Positions 16,421-25,602 of a DNA stretch of 64,000 bases are shown one piece after another. A program made the position numbers and the translations under genes. Location of the stretch: contig JAOTYL010000001.1 of NCBI GenBank assembly GCA_029861865.1, positions 434,536 to 498,535 of the forward strand. Reading direction: 5' to 3'. This stretch comes from Myxococcales bacterium. Lineage in GTDB: Bacteria > Myxococcota_A > Polyangia > Polyangiales > Houyiibacteriaceae. How positions within the stretch are numbered: the stretch's first letter is position 1; every line of letters starts with the position of its first letter. The notes under the pieces were generated by a model. It was not told the DNA's origin and made no database searches. It saw only the letters and a program-made list of their open reading frames with translations.

Positions 16421-17394
16421 TCGGGAAGCCGGGTTCCGGTGTCCTCGAGGACCGTCGTCAGGAGCGGCGGAACGTCGGTGATGATGCCGTCGACCCCAAA
16501 GTCCTCGATCAGCTCCCGCATCTCTGCTTCGTCATTGATCGTCCACACATGGACCTTGAGCCCGAGCTCGTGTGCAATGGGCACGAATTGGTCGTGCAGG
16601 ACCATGACTCCTCCTTGCTCGGGGGGTACTTGGAGGAACTCGGCAGGGGGGACGTAGCTCGGGTCGACTCCATCGGGATTCGTGGATTCGATGAAGTATT
16701 CAAAGACCTCGCCCAACGCAAAGCTCGTCGCCATTTCCGGCGCTTTGGCGCGAAGCTCCGCAAGCACGGTGTCGTCGAAGCCGGCGCCGTTGATTTGGCG
16801 GATCACGCCTTGCTCCCGCGTAATGGCCACAAAGTCGTCGACGATGGACGGCTCGGCCTGTTTGATCTCGATCAGATAGGGCACGTCGGGGAACGCCTCC
16901 AAGACCTCTTCCAAAGACGGGACGACCAGCCCCATCCCGCGATACGGATAGGTCATGCCATCATCGGGTGTGAAGTCGTAGCCCGCATCATAGGTTCGAA
17001 GCTCTTCGAACGTCATGTCCTTGATCGCGCCCGTGCCGTCGGTGGTACGGTCGATCGTATCGTCGTGCATCACCACGATCACGCCGTCGCTCGTGGCGTG
17101 AATGTCGAGCTCGAGAACGTCGGCGCCGTCTGCAAGCGCCTGCTCGTACGCCACTAGCGTGTGCTCGGGCCGAATGCGCCCGCCGCCTTGATGAGCGATG
17201 TTGAGCACGATGCCGTCGCAGCGGAGAATTTCTTCAGCGGTGGTGCACTTGATGGCGGTGCCCCCTGTGCCACCCATCCCGCCGACTGCGCCGGTTCCTG
17301 GAACGCCGCCCATGCCTGCCGAACCACCGCTCTCGGTGCCGCAGCCCATCGTGGCGATCGCGATCGAGGTAAGGAGTAAGAAAAGCTTGTTCAT
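16417..17394 (-). CDS. Glycerophosphodiester phosphodiesterase lipoprotein
   Basis: 325 residues from ATG at 17394 (GGAGG 8 nt upstream). Signal peptide MNKLFLLLTSIAIATMG ends at a lipobox Cys, followed by a Gly-rich spacer (GGSAGMGGVPGTGAVGGMGG) typical of surface-exposed lipoproteins. The GDPD domain follows: IAHQGG (variant of AHRG), RPEHTL with the metal Glu, ELDIHATSDGVIVVMHD, LIEIK and a C-terminal VHVWTIND. It hydrolyses glycerophosphodiesters from lipid turnover to glycerol-3-phosphate and an alcohol, outside the inner membrane. The change of Arg to Gln in the AHRG motif is worth note. Confidence 0.9.
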   Translation of the reverse strand: MNKLFLLLTSIAIATMGCGTESGGSAGMGGVPGTGAVGGMGGTGGTAIKCTTAEEILRCDGIVLNIAHQGGGRIRPEHTLVAYEQALADGADVLELDIHATSDGVIVVMHDDTIDRTTDGTGAIKDMTFEELRTYDAGYDFTPDDGMTYPYRGMGLVVPSLEEVLEAFPDVPYLIEIKQAEPSIVDDFVAITREQGVIRQINGAGFDDTVLAELRAKAPEMATSFALGEVFEYFIESTNPDGVDPSYVPPAEFLQVPPEQGGVMVLHDQFVPIAHELGLKVHVWTINDEAEMRELIEDFGVDGIITDVPPLLTTVLEDTGTRLPD

Positions 17395-17487
17395 GGCCGT
17401 CGCCTCCTGTGGCGCGCTTTAGCAGCAGTTCGGTCGCTCGTCTTCCGGAGCTTGTGAACCAAACGGGCGCCTGTCACCCTTTCGGTC

Positions 17488-19677
17488 GTGGCGCCCCGCA
17501 CGCAACACACGTTTTGTCGCATTTGTGAACCCACCTGCGGGCTCACCGCAACCGTCGAAGGCAACCGCATCGTTTCGCTCGAGCCCGACGAAGACCACAT
17601 CGTCAGCAAGGGCTACGCCTGCATCAAGGGGCTTCGCTATCACGAAGTTCATCACTCGCCGGACCGGCTGCGATTTCCGCTCAAGCGGGTCGGGGATCGG
17701 TTCGAGGCGATCAGCTGGGAGCAGGTGCTCGACGAGATCGGCGCCAAGGTGCGAGAGCTCGTCCAGGAGCATGGGGGCGACGCGATTTCGGCGTACCTCG
17801 GAAATCCAATCAGCTTCAGCTTGATGCCGCCGATCCTGACGGCCGCGTTTTTGACGGGGCTTGGGTCGAAGAATCTGTTCCAGACTGGGTCCCAAGACTG
17901 CAACAACAAGTTTGCGGCGGCCCAACGTCTGTACGGCTTCCCCTTCATCCAGCCTTTCCCAGACGTCGACCGAACGCAGTGCTTGATCATGCTCGGCTCG
18001 AACCCGGCCGTCTCGAGGTCGAGCTTCATGCAGCTTCCAGATCCGATTCGGAGGCTTCGAGCGATCGAGCAACGCGGAGGGCGCGTCTTCTTCGTGAACC
18101 CTCGGCGCACCGAAACCGCGAAACAGTTGGGGACGCAAGTTTTCATTCGGCCCGATACGGACATCTATTTCTTGTTGAGCTTCCTCCACGAAGTCGTAAC
18201 GCGAGACGCGATCGACCACCTGCGGGTGCGCCGGACGATGAAAGGCCTCGACGCCCTACGGAAGGTCAGCGAGCCCTGGTCCCCCAAGCGGACTTCGGCG
18301 ATCACGGGGATTTCGGCGGATACGCTCCGGTCGATGGTCGACGCCTATCTCGAGGCGGATGGCGCTGCGCTTTTCCTGTCGACCGGGGTCAACCAAGGGA
18401 GCAATGGGACGCTCGCGTTTTGGATTCAAGAGGCGATCAACGCGATCACCGGAAACCTCGACCGGCTTGGCGGGACGCTCGTCGGTCACGGCTACATCAA
18501 GGACTTCCCCAAGCATGCACGAAAGGGCGGGCACACACTTCGCAAGGACTTGTCGCGCATCGGCCAGCTTCCTTCGGTCGCCGACACGTTTCCCGCGGGG
18601 ATCCTGGCAGACGAGATCCTGACGCCTGGCGAGGGGCAGATCCGCGCGCTGTTCGTCGTATCCGGGAACCCATTATTGACGGTCCCCAACAGCAACGGAC
18701 GCCTCGAGCAGGCGTTAAGCGCGCTCGAGCTCGTCGTGAGCATCGACATTTTCCGGAACGAAACGGCAAACCTGGCCCACTACATTCTGCCGGGCACGAG
18801 CGCGATGCAGCGCGCCGACTTGCCGTTCGTCTTTCAGTCGTTGATGGGTGCGCAGCCGGTGCCGTATGCGCAGTTCACCGACGCGGTGGTGCCGCTCGAA
18901 GACGAGCAGCGCGATGAGACGATGATCTTGCTCCGACTGGCGCGTGCCTGTGGTGCGAACCTCTTTGGCTCGCGAATGGTGCAGGGGTTTTTCAGTGCTT
19001 GGATGGGGGTTGGTAGGGTGCCGCTCGTCGGCAAGCACCTCGAGCTCACCCCGGAGCGGTTCTTGGGCCTAATGGCGCGCGCATTTCGTCTCGGCTCTCT
19101 TCGGAGCCTTCGCAAGGATCCGCACGGACGGCTGCTCGAGGACCACAAGGGCAACGACTTTCTCGGTAAGCGCGTCGTGAACGACGATGGGCTCGTCGAC
19201 CTCGGGCCGACGGAGTTCGTGAAGGCCGCCGAGAAGCTCGAGTCGTCTTTCGATCGCGAGTTGGCGCAGCGCGACAAGCTCAAGCTGATCAGCAAACGCG
19301 AGCAACACAGCCACAACAGCTGGCTTCACAATCACCCGCGGTTCGTGGAAGGCCGACGCTCGACCAATTATCTGTACATGCACCCCCAAGACGGTGAAAA
19401 GGTGGGGGTGCAGTCGGGGGAGATGGTCGAAGTGCGAAGCCGCGTCGCTTCGGTCCGTCTTCCGGTGGAGCTCACCGACGAAATGATGGTTGGCGCGGTC
19501 GCGCTCCCGCATGGCTGGGGCCACCAAGACGCGGATGGCTTGAGCGTCGCGAGCCAGACGACGGGCGCAAACGTGAACTTACTGGCGGCCGATGGTCCCG
19601 AGCAGTTGGAGTACTTCTCGGGAATGGCGCAGCTGAACGGGATCCTCGTAGACGTCGTCCCGGTTGCAGAAGACTAG
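17488..19677 (+). CDS. Molybdopterin oxidoreductase, formate dehydrogenase-like
   Basis: 729 residues from GTG at 17488. Residues 10-45 hold a [4Fe-4S] motif (Cys10, Cys13, Cys17, Cys45; CRICEPTCG and GYACIKG). The body matches the bis-MGD molybdopterin oxidoreductase family, with QTGSQDCNN, FFVNPRRTETA, GVNQGSNGTLAFW and a C-terminal dinucleotide-binding domain (NYLYMHPQDGEKVGVQSGEMVEV, LPHGWGHQD). Subunits FdhB or NADH partners are absent and no Tat signal is visible, so it is a cytoplasmic single-subunit enzyme of the FdhF-like or assimilatory class. No obvious Sec or Cys at the usual active position is identified by me, so substrate remains open. Confidence 0.87.
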   Translation: MAPRTQHTFCRICEPTCGLTATVEGNRIVSLEPDEDHIVSKGYACIKGLRYHEVHHSPDRLRFPLKRVGDRFEAISWEQVLDEIGAKVRELVQEHGGDAISAYLGNPISFSLMPPILTAAFLTGLGSKNLFQTGSQDCNNKFAAAQRLYGFPFIQPFPDVDRTQCLIMLGSNPAVSRSSFMQLPDPIRRLRAIEQRGGRVFFVNPRRTETAKQLGTQVFIRPDTDIYFLLSFLHEVVTRDAIDHLRVRRTMKGLDALRKVSEPWSPKRTSAITGISADTLRSMVDAYLEADGAALFLSTGVNQGSNGTLAFWIQEAINAITGNLDRLGGTLVGHGYIKDFPKHARKGGHTLRKDLSRIGQLPSVADTFPAGILADEILTPGEGQIRALFVVSGNPLLTVPNSNGRLEQALSALELVVSIDIFRNETANLAHYILPGTSAMQRADLPFVFQSLMGAQPVPYAQFTDAVVPLEDEQRDETMILLRLARACGANLFGSRMVQGFFSAWMGVGRVPLVGKHLELTPERFLGLMARAFRLGSLRSLRKDPHGRLLEDHKGNDFLGKRVVNDDGLVDLGPTEFVKAAEKLESSFDRELAQRDKLKLISKREQHSHNSWLHNHPRFVEGRRSTNYLYMHPQDGEKVGVQSGEMVEVRSRVASVRLPVELTDEMMVGAVALPHGWGHQDADGLSVASQTTGANVNLLAADGPEQLEYFSGMAQLNGILVDVVPVAED

Positions 19678-19715
19678 GCTCCACGTCGGCGCTGACGGCA
19701 TCGCCGTTGAAATGC

Positions 19716-20318
19716 TCAGAGCTTGCTTGCTTCGTCAGCGGTGCGCCCATCCTCGACGCTGATCGAAAGGGACGCACGGTACTTCTCGGTTCCCTGCGAC
19801 CACTCTTCCTCGGCGACGGCGATTCTCTTGTCCACCACGTTCTGACGCCTGCGCATCCACTTGGCGCCGTCTTCGGGGTCGGGCTTGGCGGGCCCGGTCT
19901 CACGCAGCCATTCAGCGGATTCCGCAAAACGCCGGGTGTTGCGCAGGACGGGCTCCACGATCACACGAGATTTGCCGAGGCCCATCTTCTTGCGGATCTC
20001 GATGATGTAGGTACGCCCAGCGTCGAGCTCTCCACGAACGAGCTCCGCGTTTTCCGAGATGACATAGAAGGTGTGCTTGCCGGGCTCGACCGTTGTCATC
20101 CCGTACTGGTTACCGTGGAGCATGGTGACGAACTTCTTGCCCTCATCGACGATGTAGGCTTTCCCACGCTTCGAGTGGCTCACGAAGACCACTAGCGCCT
20201 TGTCCGTCGGTGCGACGAATGACGCCGGCCCCGAGGGTGTGATGGGCTCGCCTGTGGCAGGGTACACGAAACCGGCACACAGGGGGGCGAACATTGGCAA
20301 GAAGTAGCGTTCCTTCAT
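19716..20318 (-). CDS. Exported protein with DUF2846-like region
   Basis: 200 residues from ATG at 20318, with GGGGAG about 6 nt upstream. The N-terminus (MKERYFLPMFAPLCAGF) is weakly hydrophobic and could be a short signal sequence. The central part (ALVVFVSHSKRGKAYIVDEG, GMTTVEPGKHTFYVISENAE, LDAGRTYIIEIRKKMG) resembles DUF2846/carboxypeptidase-regulatory-like beta sandwiches. The C-terminal third is charged and helical. It lies 26 bp after the glycosyltransferase gene on the same strand and may be in that operon. Function unknown. Confidence 0.65.
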   Translation of the reverse strand: MKERYFLPMFAPLCAGFVYPATGEPITPSGPASFVAPTDKALVVFVSHSKRGKAYIVDEGKKFVTMLHGNQYGMTTVEPGKHTFYVISENAELVRGELDAGRTYIIEIRKKMGLGKSRVIVEPVLRNTRRFAESAEWLRETGPAKPDPEDGAKWMRRRQNVVDKRIAVAEEEWSQGTEKYRASLSISVEDGRTADEASKL

Positions 20319-20344
20319 TTGGATCTCCCCGAGAAAAATGCTTT

Positions 20345-21556
20345 TCAGCGCCTCGGCTCTGCATGGGCCTGGAAACAATCGCGAAGGATGGTCGCTGATC
20401 GGCGAATGTCGTGGCGCGCTTCGACGCGCGCGCGTCCGATCTCCCCCATCTTTAGAAGCTCGAATTCACTCGTCATCAAGCAATTCTTCAGGGCGGCGGT
20501 GAGCGCCTCGATGTCTCCGGCAGGAACGATCCATCCGCAGGAGCCGTCAACGAGCTCTGGGATGCCCGCGATGTAGGTTGAAATCACCGGTTTACCGAGC
20601 GCAAAGGCTTCCATGATCGATACGGGTAGGCCTTCGGCAAAGCTCGGCAAGAGCATCGCTCTCGCCCCTCTGAGGATCGACCGAACTTCTTCATTGGAGC
20701 GCCAGCCCACTAACTCGAAGTGTCCGCCCAAACCCTTTTTGGCGATCTTGTCCTCGATCTCTCCGCGTGTTTCGCCATCACCCACCAGAATGACTTTGAG
20801 ATCCGGGAAGCCGGCGACCAAGGGTTCGATGGCATCGGGGATCAGTGTCTGCGCCTTTTGATGGCAAAGGCGTCCAATACACACGAACGTGTTGCTTTCG
20901 CTGACCGCATTAGGAGCGCGCTCGAACTCGTCGAGGTCCAGCGCACAGGGGACGATCTCTATCTTGTCCCAATGGTGCGCTCCGCCGAAACGAGCCAACT
21001 GCACCCGGCAAAAGTTGGAAATCGCCGCAACGAAAGCAGCGTTGTCGATCTTGAGATCATAGCTCAGCCTGTAGGGCTCCACGAGCTCGTCTGGCCCGTG
21101 CACGGTGAAGCTGTACGTGCTGCCTCCCAGCACACGGCACAGCATGGCGACCGTGGTGGCGTTGGTTGCGAAATGCACGTGCACGTGCCTGAGGCCGGCA
21201 GCGTCTAGGCGCTGGCGTAGGCTGATCGCCTCCAGCAAGTACGCGACGTGCTTTATGAAATCGCGACCTGCGGCTCGCCACAACTTGAAAGCCGCTGCAA
21301 CAGCCTTCGCCAAGCCCCAAGGATTCGTCGCGAGCTCCTTGGCGAACGACCAGAGAAGCCGAACCGTATTGCCGGTCAACAAATAGGTCGTCTTGTCCCG
21401 CTCGTCGATGTCACGTGGGTCGACGAGTTGCTCGGACCAAGATCGCACCGCGAATCGCTTAACCTCGACGCCGAGCTCCTCGAGCGCGTGGATCTCACGA
21501 CGAATGAAGGTTGTGCTCGTCATTGGATACGAGTTCATCAGGTAAGCGATCTTCAT
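20345..21556 (-). CDS. Glycosyltransferase family 4
   Basis: 403 residues, GT-B fold. N-terminal MKIAYLMNSYPMTSTTFIRREIHAL and YSFTVHGPDELVEP match the acceptor domain; the donor domain has FVCIGRLCHQKAQ, LVGDGETRGEIEDK and LLPSFAEGLPVSIMEAFALGKPVIST, the E-x7-E nucleotide-sugar signature. It transfers a sugar from an activated donor to a growing glycan, at the cytoplasmic face. Its ATG overlaps the stop of the oxidoreductase gene upstream (ATGA), so the three genes 23753-20345 are translationally coupled. Likely involved in a surface polysaccharide or glycolipid; acceptor unknown. Confidence 0.9.
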   Translation of the reverse strand: MKIAYLMNSYPMTSTTFIRREIHALEELGVEVKRFAVRSWSEQLVDPRDIDERDKTTYLLTGNTVRLLWSFAKELATNPWGLAKAVAAAFKLWRAAGRDFIKHVAYLLEAISLRQRLDAAGLRHVHVHFATNATTVAMLCRVLGGSTYSFTVHGPDELVEPYRLSYDLKIDNAAFVAAISNFCRVQLARFGGAHHWDKIEIVPCALDLDEFERAPNAVSESNTFVCIGRLCHQKAQTLIPDAIEPLVAGFPDLKVILVGDGETRGEIEDKIAKKGLGGHFELVGWRSNEEVRSILRGARAMLLPSFAEGLPVSIMEAFALGKPVISTYIAGIPELVDGSCGWIVPAGDIEALTAALKNCLMTSEFELLKMGEIGRARVEARHDIRRSATILRDCFQAHAEPRR

Positions 21557-22617
21557 GACCCAAGTCCGTCCGAGCCCTGCTGCACATCCGAGCCTGCTTG
21601 CTCCACGATACGCAATGTTTCGAGCGTGTGCTCGATCGGCATCAGGTGGCTCTGCGTTTTACCTGAGCGAACGCATTCCACGACCTCCTGCAGCTGTGGA
21701 ACGTAAGGGTTTACCCCGTACGATCGGTGCTCGACCGAGACGTTTGGGTAGTAACGGGTGCGCACCCGACGTAGTAGCGAAGACGACTTCAGTGTTTCGA
21801 AGATGCGCTGCTTCGTGGAAGCACCGGCCTCCGACCGCGCCTCGGCGAGAACTGGCGCTTGTTCTCGAATGCTAATCCGCTCGGTCCCCAGCAAGGGCTC
21901 CATCAGCTCGATCCGACCGCCGCTGCACGAAATTAGCGCCCGGTTGCCGAGAAAAGCCTGCGTTGAAACCGAAAGCTGGGACAAAGCCCCGCCATCGTGA
22001 CGCAAGATCAATGAGGCCTGGCAAGCAACACCCGCGTCATTGCGCACCACCACGCTCGAAGCGGCTCGTGGGACCCCAAGGAGCAAGATGGCGAGCGAAA
22101 TCGGATAAACCGCACGATCAAGGAGCACTCCGACACTTGGACTCTGATCGCCGGGAACCGGATAGCCAAAATCGGCTTGAAGGAATCGCGGTGCGCCAAC
22201 GACACGTGCCTTTGTGAGCTCTTCAGCCCGTCGCACCGCCGGCAGAAATCGAATCCACATTCCCTCCATCAAAAAGACGCCACTGCGCGACGCGGCCTCC
22301 GCCACCTGCTGCGCCTCGGCGGCCGAGGTTGCCAGGGGCTTTTCGCAAAGCACGGCCTTTCCGGCTTGCAGCGCTGCAACGCAGTCCGACACGTGATGCA
22401 TTGGATGGCTTGCGACATAAACGACCTCGACCTCGCTGTCGTCGGCCAGTGATGCGATCGTCCCAAAATGACGTGTGAGGCCATGACGACGAGCAAATTC
22501 GCGTGCCCGATCTTCAGAGCGAGATGCGACTGCAACCACGCGAGCCTCGGGAAGCGCTCGAAACGCCCTCATCATCGTGTGCGCCATCGTGCCGGTTCCG
22601 ATGATCCCAAAGTTCAT
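21553..22617 (-). CDS. Gfo/Idh/MocA family oxidoreductase (first of pair to be adjacent to GT)
   Basis: 354 residues from ATG at 22617, which overlaps the previous stop as ATGA; an upstream ATG at 22632 is possible but less likely. N-terminal Rossmann fold (FGIIGTGTMAHTMMRAF), AVLCEKPLATSAAEAQ with the conserved EKP, and a C-terminal alpha/beta domain. Family members reduce or oxidise sugars or sugar nucleotides with NAD(P). Together with the second Gfo/Idh gene and the glycosyltransferase it likely builds an unusual sugar for a glycan. Substrate unknown. Confidence 0.88.
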   Translation of the reverse strand: MNFGIIGTGTMAHTMMRAFRALPEARVVAVASRSEDRAREFARRHGLTRHFGTIASLADDSEVEVVYVASHPMHHVSDCVAALQAGKAVLCEKPLATSAAEAQQVAEAASRSGVFLMEGMWIRFLPAVRRAEELTKARVVGAPRFLQADFGYPVPGDQSPSVGVLLDRAVYPISLAILLLGVPRAASSVVVRNDAGVACQASLILRHDGGALSQLSVSTQAFLGNRALISCSGGRIELMEPLLGTERISIREQAPVLAEARSEAGASTKQRIFETLKSSSLLRRVRTRYYPNVSVEHRSYGVNPYVPQLQEVVECVRSGKTQSHLMPIEHTLETLRIVEQAGSDVQQGSDGLGS

Positions 22618-23753
22618 GGTTGGCTTGCCCACGGCATCGGTTCGATCGGTGGGCAGGTCGTTTTGACATCTATGGCGCGCCCACCCACAGCATCTTGAAT
22701 GGCGAGTGTGACCTCGTTGATGTGCAGAGCCATGTCCGCACTCACGCGCGGATTGCGCCCTTCACGCAGAGCGTCGATCATCTCTACGGGACCCAGCGCA
22801 AAATTCATCGACGCCGCGCCGCGACGGCTCACCTTGGGGTGGGTTGGGCCTGCGATCTTTTGCCTTCGACCGATGGGAAGCTCGATCAGCCGTCGTCGGA
22901 TTGCCATGCGTTTGTTGACGACGACGGGGCTTTCGTTGTCCCAACAATCTTTGACTTCCATCACGCCCCGATCACCGATCACGCGAAACCGGTGATCATG
23001 AGTTGCCAGAATGCTGCAAGTCAGTCGAGCCACGACGTCGTTACCAAAATAGAGAATGCCGACGGAGAAGTCAGGCGCAGTCTCTACGTTTGGCCCAATC
23101 TTGTCCTCGATGAGACATGCCGAGGCCGCTGCAACCCTCTTTACGGGACCGAACATCGCGACGAGCCAGGTCAGGTAGTAGCCGGCGTGCTCCAACGTAC
23201 AGCCCACCTCGAACTCGTCCTGGTATGGCCACGGCGCTGCGGATTCGCTGACCCAGGAGTTGAACGGCGCCTGCGTGACAAACCCGTCATCGAGCTCGGC
23301 GTAGACCAGCCTCGGACGCCCAATCTTGAAATCGCGGAGGGTCCTCCAGGCGATCTGGGCGGACTCGCTCAAGAAGTTACAAGGCGCCGAACCGAGCAAC
23401 AGGTTCTTTTCCTGCGCGAGCTCGTGAAGATTGATCGCATCGCTCAGCTGCATCGCGAGCGGCTTCTCCGAATACACGTGGACACCAGACGAGAGACAAC
23501 GCCGGGTCACCTCGCAATGTGAGCCCGGATTGGTGAGATTGAGAATGAGATCGCAGCGCCCAGTTTCCAATAGCGTATCGAGAGACTGAAAGGGCTGAAG
23601 TTTCCAGTACCTGCAAAACTGCCCCAAACGGTCGGTGTCGATGTCATGGACTCCGACGACGCGCACTCCATCGTAGAGCGCCAGCGATCGCATATAGAGA
23701 TCTGCGACAAACCCCGCGCCGACGATTCCGATCTGTGCTGGATTTCTGAGCAT
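22614..23753 (-). CDS. Gfo/Idh/MocA family oxidoreductase (second paralogue)
   Basis: 379 residues. N-terminal Rossmann motif IGIVGAGFVADLYMRSLAL, conserved VYSEKPLAMQLSDA, and a C-terminal domain with EVGCTLEHAGYYLTWLVAMFGPV. It is homologous to, but diverged from, the oxidoreductase downstream. First gene of the coupled trio. The gap of 65 bp to the TRAP binding-protein gene upstream leaves open whether they share one transcript. Confidence 0.88.
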   Translation of the reverse strand: MLRNPAQIGIVGAGFVADLYMRSLALYDGVRVVGVHDIDTDRLGQFCRYWKLQPFQSLDTLLETGRCDLILNLTNPGSHCEVTRRCLSSGVHVYSEKPLAMQLSDAINLHELAQEKNLLLGSAPCNFLSESAQIAWRTLRDFKIGRPRLVYAELDDGFVTQAPFNSWVSESAAPWPYQDEFEVGCTLEHAGYYLTWLVAMFGPVKRVAAASACLIEDKIGPNVETAPDFSVGILYFGNDVVARLTCSILATHDHRFRVIGDRGVMEVKDCWDNESPVVVNKRMAIRRRLIELPIGRRQKIAGPTHPKVSRRGAASMNFALGPVEMIDALREGRNPRVSADMALHINEVTLAIQDAVGGRAIDVKTTCPPIEPMPWASQP

Positions 23754-23818
23754 TGCACCTCGCTGTTCGAGCGACGGACAGAATAGTAGCTAGGGCTGAG
23801 CGAGAAATCGAAAGTTCG

Positions 23819-24898
23819 TCACGGCCCGGCTGCTTCCGCTTCAACCGCCTCGAGCAAGCTCTTGCTGTAGACCCGGCCGGCCAACCGCTTCCGGGTCTCT
23901 AGGGCCACGGCGTCCCAGGCGGCCTTGTGGGGCGAGGTATCGATTTCCTCGATCCCGCGCTTGAGCATCGATTGGTACGCCGTCATGTCGTCTCGACGCA
24001 CGATCTTGTCCGAGGCTCTCGCCGTTCGTTCGGCTGTGTCGATCAGGATCCTCTGGTCGCCGGGGCTCAGCGCGTCGAACTTCTCCTGTGTGATGATCGA
24101 GCCCCCGAGAATGACGCTCAAGTTATCCTTGGCCATGTACTTGAGGCGCGTGTGCCACTGGAAGGCCACCGCCGCGATGCATGAGGCCGGCGCAACATCG
24201 ATCATGCGTGTCTGAAGCCCCGGGTAGACCTCCATCGCGCCGACGCGTACCGGATTGGCGCCAATGACGCGTATGAACTCCGCAAACACGGGGTCGTCTT
24301 TCCACGCCCAAGGCCGCGCGTGCTTGAGGTCATCGGGTTTGGCGATGATGCGCGTCGAAAAGAGGCGGTTCTTGCCCCCATCACCCCAGGCGAGGAGCTG
24401 AACCCCGGCGCGTTCGAAAAGCGCGTTGAAACGTCCCCGGAGCTTTGTCCTGACCCGGTGGAGCTCGTCGTACTCGGTCAGGAGACCCGGCACCGTCAGG
24501 ACGAGAACCGGACGGACGAGCATGCCCAACCCCGTCGTCGTCACGCCAGCGGCATCGAGTTGACCCGCCCGCATCTTTCGAAGCACATCGCGCTCATCGC
24601 CCTGGCTGCCGCCGCCGTAAAGGCGCAGCGTCACGCGGCCTTCGGTCTGCTTCTTGAGGGTTCGGCCCCAGGCCCGGAGCACCTTTCCAAAGGCAGAGCC
24701 CGGAGGCGCCAGCGTGGCATATCGAATGATGATCGGGGAATCCGGTGCGGCGGCCGAAACGAGCACGCCCCCGGGGAACGAAGAGGCGCCCAAGACGAGC
24801 AAGGCTAAGAGTGCGTGCTTTCGGTGTCTTAGCGAGATGGTTACTGGCTTGGGGGAAGGAGGGTTTGTCCGGATGGGGTGTCGATCAGGGCCTGCCAC
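23819..24898 (-). CDS. TRAP-type solute-binding protein (DctP family), copy 2
   Basis: 359 residues if translation starts at the GTG at 24898, which lies inside the end of the GST gene; no ATG is available near the signal peptide (HALLALLVLGASSFPGGVLVSAAA), so the start is uncertain. The mature protein parallels the paralogue at 6940-7956: RYATLAPPGSAFGKVLRAWG, GGGSQGDERDVLRKMRAGQLDAAG, RPWAWKDDPVF, VYPGLQTRMIDV. No DctQM permease is present. It overlaps the GST gene by 58 bp on the same strand, so the two are probably cotranscribed. Confidence 0.85.
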   Translation of the reverse strand: MAGPDRHPIRTNPPSPKPVTISLRHRKHALLALLVLGASSFPGGVLVSAAAPDSPIIIRYATLAPPGSAFGKVLRAWGRTLKKQTEGRVTLRLYGGGSQGDERDVLRKMRAGQLDAAGVTTTGLGMLVRPVLVLTVPGLLTEYDELHRVRTKLRGRFNALFERAGVQLLAWGDGGKNRLFSTRIIAKPDDLKHARPWAWKDDPVFAEFIRVIGANPVRVGAMEVYPGLQTRMIDVAPASCIAAVAFQWHTRLKYMAKDNLSVILGGSIITQEKFDALSPGDQRILIDTAERTARASDKIVRRDDMTAYQSMLKRGIEEIDTSPHKAAWDAVALETRKRLAGRVYSKSLLEAVEAEAAGP

Positions 24899-25446
24899 CA
24901 GCGCTTGACGTGCTGGAACTCGTCGATGGGGAGCTCGCAGGTCTCTTCGTAGCCGAGGCCAACACCGACCGCGAAGTCGGCCAGTGTCAGGGTGTCGCCC
25001 GTGATGAAGTGGGAGCCGTGGAGCGTGCCGTCGAGCACGGCGGCGTACTTGCGAAAGTCTTTGAGGGCGCTGTCGATGACGGCTTGATCGGGATTGTCAC
25101 TTCGGAAGATCTTTTGAACGATGATCGCGGTGATCGCTTGGCTGAAGTGATTCGATTCCCAAAACATCCAGCGAAGAATGTCGTAGCGCTTGGCCGACTT
25201 TGGCCAGAGATCGGTGTCGGACTTGCCGGCGAGATAACAGAGAATCGCATTCGACTCCCAGAGGGTCGTGTCGCCATCGACGAGGGTAGGGACTTTGCCG
25301 TTGGGGTTTAGGGCGAGGTACTCGGGTGTGCGCTGCTCGCCCGCTCGAAGATCGACGGTGTGTGTGTCCAGCTCGATCCCGAGCTCCTGGGCGGCGGCAT
25401 GGACCTTGCGGGCGTTAGGCGAGAACAGATTCGTGTAGAGCTTCAT
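24841..25446 (-). CDS. Glutathione S-transferase
   Basis: 201 residues, two GST domains. N-terminal thioredoxin-like domain (LYTNLFSPNARKVHAAAQELG, NPNGKVPTLVDGDTTLWESNAI with the cis-Pro and glutathione-binding Glu-Ser), then an all-helical domain with FITGDTLTLADFAVG. Conjugates glutathione to electrophiles, or acts as peroxidase. Strong AGGAGG lies 6 nt before the ATG at 25446. Divergent from the acyltransferase gene at 25603. Confidence 0.92.
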   Translation of the reverse strand: MKLYTNLFSPNARKVHAAAQELGIELDTHTVDLRAGEQRTPEYLALNPNGKVPTLVDGDTTLWESNAILCYLAGKSDTDLWPKSAKRYDILRWMFWESNHFSQAITAIIVQKIFRSDNPDQAVIDSALKDFRKYAAVLDGTLHGSHFITGDTLTLADFAVGVGLGYEETCELPIDEFQHVKRWWQALIDTPSGQTLLPPSQ

Positions 25447-25602
25447 GGAGACCTCCTAGGGCTTCTTGGGTCATAGACTGGGCCTTGGTGGAGGTTACCT
25501 CACAAACGAATGTAAAACTTCTGTCATTTGAGACCCGTATTGGTGCCCTCCGGCCGGAAGTCGCTTACACAGGAAGCGAAGCGGGGATCTCCCGAAGTTC
25601 TG

